Source of the DNA: Acidobacteriota bacterium
Lineage (GTDB): Bacteria > Acidobacteriota > Holophagae > Acanthopleuribacterales > Acanthopleuribacteraceae
DNA: 64,000 bases
Direction: 5' to 3'
Assembly: GCA_020637335.1 (NCBI GenBank)
Contig: JACJWC010000005.1
Coordinates: forward strand, 124,001 to 188,000
The position numbers and the translations under genes are program-made. This document shows, piece by piece, positions 26,801 through 34,096 of the stretch (its first letter is position 1; each line of letters opens with the position of its first letter). The notes beneath the pieces were generated by a model that searched no databases, was not told where the DNA came from, and saw only the letters and a list, made by a program, of their open reading frames with translations.

Positions 26801-27075
26801 TGTCCCGATTGGGAAAAATCTTCCTCCAAAAACTGAATGCCATCGAACCGCGCCAAGCCATCTTGGGTCCCTACCCACAAATAACCATTTTGGCTTTGCA
26901 ACACGCTGCAAACTGCCGAATGGGGCAGGCCTTTTTCCACGCTGTATTCAGTAAGGACAAATTGATGCGGAGCGCGTTGCGGATCGAGCAGGAAAAAACC
27001 CAGGAGAATTAATAGCATGGGGAATTGTCCGCTCGACCAGAATCGCGGCACCGAGTTACCTGCCAGAACCGCCAC
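23809..27075 (-). CDS. Two-component sensor with beta-propeller periplasmic domain
   Basis: 1088 residues. A hydrophobic N-terminal segment (about 18-33) exports a domain with at least a dozen repeats of the form GxxWxGTxxGLxRxD, which form two seven-bladed propellers (Reg_prop). A Y_Y_Y domain (FHYASLTF...) follows, then one transmembrane helix at about 760-780, a coiled region, a DHp-like helix with MAGMAEIATDVLHNVGNTL, and a HATPase with NLIKNAIEAL, DNGHGI and GHGFGLHF. There is no receiver or DNA-binding domain. This architecture often senses polysaccharide breakdown products, but no carbohydrate genes are nearby. The start is a GTG without a clear ribosome site, so the N-terminus is uncertain. 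Confidence 0.9.
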   Translation of the reverse strand: MAVLAGNSVPRFWSSGQFPMLLILLGFFLLDPQRAPHQFVLTEYSVEKGLPHSAVCSVLQSQNGYLWVGTQDGLARFDGIQFLEEDFSQSGQHSSPFFNVLTKDPQGRIWAGTRSGGILVWSKAHRVVLGSGTGLSDPQVLCFSPSQAGGMYVGTPSGIFLVDPLLTQVTDLQFWQENRQVVQCMVLWQGQLMIGTDTGLWRLAPDGRPQRTVLDYTSVTALYVDRDDHLWIGTEAVGLLCWAPGDSPVAFERKDNANPQFITAFCQDSDGILWIGTHHQGMFRQYGGQLSRVDFHNRFTESRIFSIIEDREGSLWVGTHFGLVQIQDAAFKLIGKQEGIEEDAIWSIQQGPSGSMLFASEGGGLKIYQAGLIHTIGKDDGLSSSDTISVLTARDGAIWVGTRKGLNRVDKNEIRVFGPEQGLTSDYVRALHEDHSGRIWIGTVAGCFIWDGNHFSILSTSTGLIHNTVRCFFEDDRNTIWIGTDGGISRVFQDGYIQNFSTQNGLLSSFVRCLVPAVDGGVWVGTYGGGLHYFGRDLRIAQLTRQQGLYYDIVFDIVRDEEGWLWGGTSKGIFRAKETDMLAVVRGERDQFSSEVFGEPRNPIRLDVTGGVWPLATRDSSGQIWFPTYRGAVVFNPTIVPKTTAPPKPIIFSFRVDGAERIDQPTPELSPGTDRLEFHYASLTFRAPGKIQYAHKLEGYDQEWVMAGTRRIGFYNNLGPGDYRFLVRAQSDDGTLVSELTDLSFRIQPKFFQTKWFFFGLLLLVVLGPVLFGLSRERYLRRRSQWLEATVTERTRALEMANNNLEQTANTLRSTQRQLVDAAHMAGMAEIATDVLHNVGNTLNSVNVSSAMIDQYADEIRPDLLIHTAELIQSQTNLAHFFEGKQGKLIPDFLLAFSKTLRERKIHLQEESKLLRNKIENIREIVASQQQYASMGIEEDLDINQLLLDAERVLTDAFNQPKVAVVNDLGDLPLVAGQKSKLFQIFINLIKNAIEALATQPDHPTLRVRSRLEGEWIQIEIIDNGHGIQPEHLKNIFTYGFTTKKEGHGFGLHFCANAMNEMGGNISVSSEGTGKGCSFNLKIPLKHP

Positions 27076-27172
27076 AATGGAAGGGCTTCAACCGATATCA
27101 GCACTGTTTTTCACCTTTTAGAGCTGGGTTCTTGGCCATAGCCTACTCAAAAAGGGTCATGAACAAAAGAGA

Positions 27173-28075
27173 CTATCCGAAAAAAATCGCCTTAAACATC
27201 GTGCCAGCCAACGCGGGATTTTCTTTTAGACGTCGGACGGAATATTCATACCAACGCTGACCGTAAGGCACATATATTCGCAACTTATGGCCACGCGAGA
27301 GGATTTGATCGCGCAATGCCTCGCGAACACCCAATAACATTTGGAATTCGTATTGATCTTTTTTTAAGCCTTTTTGAGCGATCAGCTTTTCTGCTTGGTC
27401 GACCAAATAATCGTCATGGGTCGCAATGCCGACGTAGGATCCACTGGCAAACATGGCATCCAAAACGGATACAAACTGGTCGCGAATGCCCTGAAACGAT
27501 TTAATCGCAATGGCTTCGGGCTCCACATAGATACCTTTACACAAGCGGAAATGGCCCGGCTGATCAGCCGTGATCTCTTTAACGTCCTGGGGTGTGCGTT
27601 TCAGGTAGGCCTGCAATACAACCCCTACATGATGGCCAAAACGTTTGCGAAAACGCTCGTACATGCGAATTGTTGGAGTCGTGCATTCGCTGTCCTCCAT
27701 GTCGATGCGCATAAAATTGCCCATTTTGGCAGCTTCTTCGAGTAGGGACTCCAAAATTCGGCAGCATTGATCTTCATCCAGGAGCAGGCCGAAGGATGTG
27801 GGTTTTATGCTGATGTTAGCGTCCAATTGGTGCTCTTGAATCACCTTCAAAATGTTGCGATAGCCCTGTTCGTTTTCGGCAACCTGATCAAAGTTTTCGA
27901 CAAATTCGCCCAACAGGTCGATGGTCGTGCAAAACCCTTTTTGATTGAGGTCCTTCACGGTGGAAACGGCTTGATCCAATTCGGCGCCTGCAATGTAGGC
28001 TTTAGAAAGACGCTTAACGATTGGTTTTGGCACCAACGGCAAAGTTTTTACAATGAATTGGTCGAGCACGCCCAT
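27173..28075 (-). CDS. Proline dehydrogenase (monofunctional)
   Basis: 300 residues, the length of single-domain bacterial PRODH. It oxidises proline to pyrroline-5-carboxylate with FAD. The (beta/alpha)8 barrel shows ISIKPTSFGLL near 90, RIDMEDSE near 145, LQAYLKRTPQD near 180, RLCKGIYVEP near 200, and the substrate-binding RRLKENPALAG at the C-terminus, equivalent to the YxxRRxxEN motif. No P5C dehydrogenase gene is in the window. The ATG at 28075 follows GGAGGG. Confidence 0.93.
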   Translation of the reverse strand: MGVLDQFIVKTLPLVPKPIVKRLSKAYIAGAELDQAVSTVKDLNQKGFCTTIDLLGEFVENFDQVAENEQGYRNILKVIQEHQLDANISIKPTSFGLLLDEDQCCRILESLLEEAAKMGNFMRIDMEDSECTTPTIRMYERFRKRFGHHVGVVLQAYLKRTPQDVKEITADQPGHFRLCKGIYVEPEAIAIKSFQGIRDQFVSVLDAMFASGSYVGIATHDDYLVDQAEKLIAQKGLKKDQYEFQMLLGVREALRDQILSRGHKLRIYVPYGQRWYEYSVRRLKENPALAGTMFKAIFFG

Positions 28076-28162
28076 TTTCCCTCCTGCCCTGTCGCGCGCA
28101 TTCTCACACAGGGCAAAACGGAGTACAAGTACAACCTGTCCGCTGCCCGCTTAGCCGTAACC

Positions 28163-29431
28163 TTAGCCCTCTTCTCTAGGTCCAAGCACCGATTGAAAAT
28201 AGCGGCGTAGCTCAGGTCCCAAGACCCGTTTTCGGGCCGCCAAGCGCTGGCGTTCCTTGTAGGCTTTGTGGCTTGCAGGCCCAATGATGGTCGACTTGTA
28301 ACTCTCCTTGTCCTGCAATTGGATTTCATAGTCGAAATAAAACGGGATTTCAGGTGTACCAATCTCGCTGACCAACCGCGAACGCAGATGCTCGGCCTCT
28401 TTGCCAGGAATGTGGTTGAGTTCGTGAATCAATCGGGTCCAATCCTGGAGGTAGGGGTTATTGACATGAATCATTTTGCGCACGGTTACTTGGATGGCCT
28501 GGTATTCGGTCGCTGTAAACGGGTTGTCCCATTGTTCACTAGAGCGGCTGGTATGTGCCAATTCGCGATCCATTTTTTGCAACAACTGGGTTGGGTAGCG
28601 CCTGCTAATCTCCAATTGGTCGCGATAGCGTTTGTAAACCTCATGCGCCGCCCGCAAATCAATTAAGGTATTGCGCGAACGGAAAGGTTTTAGATTGGTG
28701 TAACTGATTAGATGATTGCGGTGCAGTAGACGAAGTGCCAACAGGCACTCAAACTTGGTATTAAAAACCAAACGCATGCCCAAATGGTCATAGATATCGG
28801 CCGCTACGGTCTGACTTTTGTGCAACAGCTTAAGCACCATACTCGGCCGGTCCTTGTTGCGTTTGCGCGAATAACGCACGAGCGGAATGGATTGCACATC
28901 ATCTTGCAAATATTTGCGTTGGCCTTTATCGATCATGACCCGCTCAAAGCCCGTGAAAACCTGTGAGCGAATTTGGTCAAAAAAGCGCAATTTCAGGTCG
29001 AAATCGATATGGAAGAGGATGTGCATGACCTTGAGGACCGAACAGGCAAACATTTGATGCACTTTACTGGTATTGAGATAGTTAGAAGCCATTACGACCA
29101 AATCCAAGATATGGCGTGGTGCCTTCACCTCTGGAGGACACAGCGCATATTCTTCAGCGCTAAGAATATATTCCTGCAGAAAGTTCAAGGCTTCAGCATG
29201 CGCCTGCCAGGCTCTTTTCTGGTGGTCGGGGACCATCGGATTGATGCCGTATTCAATCGCAAACTGCAACGCCTGGTCACGGGTCCGAATCTGCAAGCGC
29301 GTCAAATCAACCGCAGACTTGCCGGTCAAAATTCCATCCATCTGGGACCAATTGAGGAAAAAGGGTTCCTGACGCGATTCAGATCGTTCTGCGTACGGGC
29401 TCAACGTGAAATCTTCGGTTTCAAAAAACAA
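28163..29431 (-). CDS. TIGR04552-like protein with a possible RelA/SpoT-type fold
   Basis: 422 residues, cytoplasmic. It resembles a family seen in myxobacteria and related groups (which I recall as TIGR04552/TIGR04562). The middle reads RPSMVLKLLHKSQTVAADIYDHLGMRLVFNT across two adjacent stretches, laid out like the synthetase core of RelA/SpoT proteins (RPKSxxSxxxKM...DIYDxxAxRVIV). The metal-binding Asp of that family may be the one in DIYDHLG. A nucleotide-transfer activity is only a suggestion. It lies alone, 87 bases upstream of proline dehydrogenase on the same strand. Confidence 0.65.
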   Translation of the reverse strand: MFFETEDFTLSPYAERSESRQEPFFLNWSQMDGILTGKSAVDLTRLQIRTRDQALQFAIEYGINPMVPDHQKRAWQAHAEALNFLQEYILSAEEYALCPPEVKAPRHILDLVVMASNYLNTSKVHQMFACSVLKVMHILFHIDFDLKLRFFDQIRSQVFTGFERVMIDKGQRKYLQDDVQSIPLVRYSRKRNKDRPSMVLKLLHKSQTVAADIYDHLGMRLVFNTKFECLLALRLLHRNHLISYTNLKPFRSRNTLIDLRAAHEVYKRYRDQLEISRRYPTQLLQKMDRELAHTSRSSEQWDNPFTATEYQAIQVTVRKMIHVNNPYLQDWTRLIHELNHIPGKEAEHLRSRLVSEIGTPEIPFYFDYEIQLQDKESYKSTIIGPASHKAYKERQRLAARKRVLGPELRRYFQSVLGPREEG

Positions 29432-29502
29432 GGACTAACCACCTATAACCGTTTTGAAGTGAATTCCTGTAGCCTTCTTGTCGGCGCAAACGTAAAAATC
29501 GA

Positions 29503-30012
29503 TCAGATGTTGCGCGAAAGAATTTCATCAAGCAATCCCTGAATGGATTGGTAGAGCTGAGCTACATAATATGCTATCAGACTGATGCCCAGAGCCCAGA
29601 ACAGACAGGCCAAAGCATTGAGCCGCAGAAATTGGGGCCGCGCGAAACCGGTTCGACCCAAATAACTGCACCCCCACGCCCGCAAATACATTTGATAGCG
29701 CAGAAACGTTAAGCTGAACAAAGGGAAGCGATTGACCAACGGACGAAACTCTTCCATTTTGTGCAACCACCGTTTTAACCAACGTTTCCAAAACGGATTT
29801 GACGCCGGTTGGTCCTGTTGATTTTGGCCGCGCACAAACCAGAACCAATCGCCCAAATACGCGCCGAGCCACGCCGCGCACACAAACAGAACAAAGGATC
29901 CGCCGCGAGAAAAGTGAACACTACCCAGGATGAGCATGGACAACTCCCCTTCCAGTAAGGTCCCCAAAAAAACAAGCAGAATCAGCATAAGCAAACTCGG
30001 AATAGGCGGCAA
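29503..30012 (-). CDS. DedA / VTT-domain-like membrane protein
   Basis: 169 residues with four hydrophobic segments. The order (a GTLLEGE re-entrant region, an AAWLGAYLGDWFWFVRG loop, a basic linker, FLRYQMYLRAWGC, then NALACLFWALGISLIAYYV) is that of DedA-family scramblase/transport proteins, though shorter than the usual 200 residues. The basic and acidic residues thought to matter for proton coupling (E near residue 21, R near 104) are present. It follows fdhD by 72 bases and may be in the same transcript. Confidence 0.65.
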   Translation of the reverse strand: MPPIPSLLMLILLVFLGTLLEGELSMLILGSVHFSRGGSFVLFVCAAWLGAYLGDWFWFVRGQNQQDQPASNPFWKRWLKRWLHKMEEFRPLVNRFPLFSLTFLRYQMYLRAWGCSYLGRTGFARPQFLRLNALACLFWALGISLIAYYVAQLYQSIQGLLDEILSRNI

Positions 30013-30084
30013 AAACAGTATTTGTACCTGCTATTGGGCACAGCAAAGCCGGCAGCTTTTGTGCGAAACATCGTCTCCCCTTTA

Positions 30085-30897
30085 TCAGGAGTGTATGAAG
30101 CGTTGACGATGGGTGTAAACGTTCAGCCGATTATCTTTGACAAAGCTGATCAAAGTCAAACCGGCCTCACGCGCCAACTCAATGGCCGAAGAGCTGGGCG
30201 CACCCAGCGATGCCACGAGGGGGATACCGACCATAGCCGCTTTGTAGACCAACTCAAAACCGGCCCGGCCCGACAATAAAAGGGCTCGCGCCCCAAAAGG
30301 TCCCTTGGTCCCCAAAATATGCAAACCGATTACTTTGTCGACAGCATTGTGTCGACCCACATCCTCGGCCAAAAGTAGCAGCTCACCTTGTGCATTGAGC
30401 AGACCAGCCGCATGGGAGCCACCGGATTGGCTAAAGCACTTTTGACCCAGCGAGAAGGCGCCGAACCCGTGACGCAGGGCAATTAGGGAGATTTGGAATG
30501 AATCGTTTGGCCGCACAAATTGGTCACAGGCCCATTCCGTTAAATCGGACCCGCACCAGCCACAACCGGCATGAACCAAACTCAAGCGATCCGCCCGATC
30601 GGCCAATCCTGATGGGTCCGAGAGGGTTACGGTTGCCTGTCCGCACTCGCCATGGCTGGATGACAATTCAACATTAATTTCCGCATGCCCATCCCAAATG
30701 CCCGATGTGCGCAACAGCCCGCAGACGAGGGCTCGATCTTCACCAGGCGTGCGTAAAAACACGCCCAGCTCAAGCCGCTTCTGGCCGCTAACTACTGAAA
30801 TTTGGAGCGGTTCCTCGACCAGCACCCAATCCATGATTTCGCTTTGCATTTGGCCATCTTGTTTATAGGTGACAAAGGGTTTTAACGGTTGGTTCAC
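30085..30897 (-). CDS. fdhD: FdhD sulfurtransferase for formate dehydrogenase
   Basis: 270 residues, the usual length. FdhD moves sulfur from IscS to the molybdenum cofactor of formate-dehydrogenase-type enzymes. The conserved CxxC is in AGCGWCG near residue 112, and the later blocks AEDVGRHNAVDKVIG and SGRAGFELVYKAA are characteristic. It overlaps the molybdopterin oxidoreductase gene by four bases (ATGA), which fits a dedicated role in maturing that enzyme. Confidence 0.95.
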   Translation of the reverse strand: MNQPLKPFVTYKQDGQMQSEIMDWVLVEEPLQISVVSGQKRLELGVFLRTPGEDRALVCGLLRTSGIWDGHAEINVELSSSHGECGQATVTLSDPSGLADRADRLSLVHAGCGWCGSDLTEWACDQFVRPNDSFQISLIALRHGFGAFSLGQKCFSQSGGSHAAGLLNAQGELLLLAEDVGRHNAVDKVIGLHILGTKGPFGARALLLSGRAGFELVYKAAMVGIPLVASLGAPSSSAIELAREAGLTLISFVKDNRLNVYTHRQRFIHS

Positions 30898-33080
30898 GGA
30901 TCGACTTTCTCAGCGCGCACCTTGGTCTCGCGAAAAGCAGGCATGCCACAGGCAATATCATGTACATCGGAAGGAATCAGCGGGTTGATTTCGGGCCAAT
31001 AAGCCATTATGGTGCCGGGATATAAGTCCGCTTCAAGGGCTTCGGCTTCAAAAACCCCGCGTTCATTAGAAAGCCGAACGCGTTGGCCGGGCCGCAATCC
31101 CAGCCGTTTCATATCAGCACCACTCATCAGAACCTGGTGGCGGTCTGCGCCAGCTAAGTTGTCGCGAACAACAAAGGCCATGCTGTTGAATTGTTTGCCT
31201 CGGCGGGAGGTTAAGCGGAATAAATCCGCGTCGTCCTTACTGGGTTCCAGTCGAATGGCCACAAAATGAGCCTTGCCGTCTGGAGTCCCAAAATGTCGAT
31301 TTTCACCCAATCGCGCTCCGCCATATTGAACCCAATCGCCCTGTTTCTCAAGCGTTTCGATGCCCTGATAAAACGGAACACACTGCGCAATTTCGCGGCG
31401 AATGGCCGCGGTGCTGGAAAATTCCAAATTGGCCTTGCGATCCGGCCGGGCCAACCCAACCAAATCGCAAATCACGCGCCACTCATCGCGGGCTTCTTCG
31501 ATGCGACGGCCTGCAACTTCCGGATTAAAAATAATTCGCCGTTCGGTTGAAGTCTCCGTATTGCCGCCGACCATCTCGTAACGGGTGGTTGCGGGCAGAA
31601 TCCAAATGTCTCCAGCGGCAGGCACAAACATTTGCGGGTTGAGGACAATGTCGTGGTGGACCCGCATCGGTAATTTCTCCAATGCCGATTGCACCCTTTT
31701 ACTATCGGGCAAAACCCCCATCAGGTTACTGCCAACACAATAAAGCAGGTCCAACTTGCCGTCTAAGGCAGCCTCCATCATCTCGGTCACGAAATAGCCC
31801 TTCTCAACTGGCGGCTGAAACCCCCACAGATCAGCCATTTGCGTTTGGCCTTCTTCATTAAGTCCAACCCCACCGGGGTAATGGTTGGGAACAGCCCCCA
31901 TCTCGGCGCCACCTTGCACCCCGGAATGACCGCGAATCGGCATTAAACCGCAATGGGGCCGACCGATAAACCCACGCGCTAAGGCCAAATTGGCAATCGC
32001 CGAAACGTTTTCAACCCCAAATGGATGCATGGTAATGCCCATGGACCAAATAAAAATGGCGCTTTTGGCCTTGGCGTAGGTCTCTGTGAAATGAGTGATT
32101 TGAGCCAAATCCAGGCCAGATTCTGCAACTAATTCCGCCAGGCTGAAGCGATCGAGTTCGTGCTGAAGTTCTGGCCAGCCACTGGTGGCGTTTTGGATGA
32201 ATTCCAAGTCCAAATAACCCTTTTCGCTGGCCAATTTGAGCACAGCCAAAATCATGGCCCGATCGCCACCCGGTTTGACTTGGTAAAAATCATCCGCAAT
32301 CTTGGTCCCAAACAGAACCGATTCAGGGGTGGAGGGTACCCAATAGCGTTCCATACCCGGTTCGCGGAAGGGATTAACCACGGCTATTTTGGTCCCTTTT
32401 TTGCGCGCCTCGTGCAGATATTTCATCAAAACAGGTTGGTTATTGGCCGCATTGGAGCCAAAAAAGACCAACCATTCGCTGCCGATCAAATCGCTGTAGG
32501 AGCAGGTTGTGGCGGCAAATCCAACGGTTTGTTTCAGACCCGTCGTGCTGGGCGCGTGGCAAATACGGGCCGAATTGTCGACATGAGGACAATCCAAAGC
32601 CCGCACGGCCTTCTGAAATGCGTAATAGGTTTCATTGACCGTACCGCGCGAAACCAAATAAAAGGCCATACGCTGAGGATCGGTTTGCGCTAACTTTTGC
32701 CCTAAGGCGGCATATACATCCGTCCAGGATTTGCGTTCTAATACCGACGAACCCGCTCGTTTCAATAAAGGATACGGGATCCGACCCAGTTCACGCAGGG
32801 CTTGTTCGTTCATCGACGCCAAACGACCGACGTCGGTTAATTCAGTATCCTTGATGGCCGGCATGGTATTTAAACGCAGCAGGTTCAAACGGATCCAACA
32901 CAAATGAACACCGTCAATGGTCCAATCCTTTAAGCCAGTGGTCCCCAAGGCACAACCATCGCACACACCTTGGTTGAGGATCCGCCAGGCATGGCCAAGT
33001 GAATCGCGGTTTTTCCACAAGGTACGGCCGATTTCCTGAAACGGGCTGAACCGCCGTTCAAACGCGCGTTTCAAGGACAT
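30894..33080 (-). CDS. FdhF/YdeP-type molybdopterin oxidoreductase
   Basis: 728 residues. The N-terminus has VCDGCALGTTGLKD, the short Cys pattern of the YdeP/FdhA-like family, without the four-Cys cluster motif of classical formate dehydrogenases. The MGD-binding domains show FFGSNAANNQP, MGITMHPFGVENV, PIRGHSGVQGGAEMG and YCVGSNLMG, and the C-terminal molybdopterin-binding barrel begins near residue 620. Homologues are annotated as formate dehydrogenase alpha or acid-resistance proteins; substrate is unproven. It sits between ttcA (gap of two bases) and fdhD (overlap of four), so the three are one operon. Confidence 0.9.
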   Translation of the reverse strand: MSLKRAFERRFSPFQEIGRTLWKNRDSLGHAWRILNQGVCDGCALGTTGLKDWTIDGVHLCWIRLNLLRLNTMPAIKDTELTDVGRLASMNEQALRELGRIPYPLLKRAGSSVLERKSWTDVYAALGQKLAQTDPQRMAFYLVSRGTVNETYYAFQKAVRALDCPHVDNSARICHAPSTTGLKQTVGFAATTCSYSDLIGSEWLVFFGSNAANNQPVLMKYLHEARKKGTKIAVVNPFREPGMERYWVPSTPESVLFGTKIADDFYQVKPGGDRAMILAVLKLASEKGYLDLEFIQNATSGWPELQHELDRFSLAELVAESGLDLAQITHFTETYAKAKSAIFIWSMGITMHPFGVENVSAIANLALARGFIGRPHCGLMPIRGHSGVQGGAEMGAVPNHYPGGVGLNEEGQTQMADLWGFQPPVEKGYFVTEMMEAALDGKLDLLYCVGSNLMGVLPDSKRVQSALEKLPMRVHHDIVLNPQMFVPAAGDIWILPATTRYEMVGGNTETSTERRIIFNPEVAGRRIEEARDEWRVICDLVGLARPDRKANLEFSSTAAIRREIAQCVPFYQGIETLEKQGDWVQYGGARLGENRHFGTPDGKAHFVAIRLEPSKDDADLFRLTSRRGKQFNSMAFVVRDNLAGADRHQVLMSGADMKRLGLRPGQRVRLSNERGVFEAEALEADLYPGTIMAYWPEINPLIPSDVHDIACGMPAFRETKVRAEKVDP

Positions 33081-33082
33081 AC

Positions 33083-33901
33083 CTAAACCTCCAGCGTTTC
33101 GAAAAATGCGGGCAAGGCCTCGGGTTTGAGGTTTTTGAAATCAAATAAGTCGGGGTCGGCCAACTGGCTGGGTACCACCTTTTGCAAGGCGCTGAAAATG
33201 ACATCCAATCGACCGGGTTCTTCCAGTTCCCAGCCCTGTAACATGGCCTTGACCTTCTTGCGTTTTAGGTGTTCCTGCGAACCGCACAAATCGCATGGAA
33301 TGATGGGGTACTGCATTTCGACCGCGAACCGCTCGATTTCAGCTTCACGAACAAAAGCAAGCGGGCGAATAACCACATGTTTGCCGGAATCAGAAAGGAG
33401 TTTGGGCGGCATGGCCTTTAAGTTCCCGTTGTAGAACATATTGAGGAATAAGGTTTCCATGATGTCATCGCGATGATGTCCCAGCGCGATTTTGGTGATC
33501 TGATTCTCTTCCGCACATCGGTACAGGATGCCACGCCGCAGACGCGAACACAGCGAACAGGTGGTTTGTCCTTCCGGAATAACCCGCTTAACGATGGAAT
33601 ATGTGTCTTCCTGAAGAATTAAATACGGAATTCCGCGGCTGGATAAATAATTTGGCAACACATGTTCGGGGAAGCCCGGTTGCTTTTGGTCCAGGTTCAC
33701 GGCCAGCAATTCAAAGCGAATGGGCGCTCGTTTTTGAAGTTCCAGCAACAGTTCCAGCAAGGTGTAGGAATCCTTGCCACCGGAGAGGCAGACCATAATT
33801 TTGTCGCCGTCTTCGATCATATTGTAGGTCTCGATTGCACGACCCACCTGGCGCAACAATTTTTTGAGCAGAACTTTATCGGGAACCGGTACTTCGATCA
33901 A
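33083..33901 (-). CDS. ttcA: TtcA-like tRNA C32 2-thiolation enzyme
   Basis: About 272 residues from a TTG at 33901 with GAGGT just upstream; the frame stays open to 34054 but that extension does not resemble TtcA. The PP-loop motif SGGKDS follows the family's NMIEDGDKIMVCL. Two CxxC pairs that hold the 4Fe-4S cluster are seen in TCSLC and CDLC, and GHHRDDIMET is the second nucleotide-binding block. It thiolates cytidine 32 of certain tRNAs using ATP and sulfur. It is first of an operon with the molybdopterin enzyme and fdhD, linking two sulfur-transfer processes. Confidence 0.9.
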   Translation of the reverse strand: MIEVPVPDKVLLKKLLRQVGRAIETYNMIEDGDKIMVCLSGGKDSYTLLELLLELQKRAPIRFELLAVNLDQKQPGFPEHVLPNYLSSRGIPYLILQEDTYSIVKRVIPEGQTTCSLCSRLRRGILYRCAEENQITKIALGHHRDDIMETLFLNMFYNGNLKAMPPKLLSDSGKHVVIRPLAFVREAEIERFAVEMQYPIIPCDLCGSQEHLKRKKVKAMLQGWELEEPGRLDVIFSALQKVVPSQLADPDLFDFKNLKPEALPAFFETLEV

Positions 33902-34096
33902 ACGCCACCTCGAACTCCCAGTTTTACCTAATTTCGCCTGACCTGTAAATCGGCCGGCCAGTGAACCATCCAGATTCAGGGCGTATTCTCTCCATCCCAA
34001 AGAACAAGGTTTTCGCCGAGAGGAATAGCTGATCAGGTTAAAAAAACATGACAAACAACTAGAGGAAAAGTAATTTTTTTGCCTTAAAATTATAGG

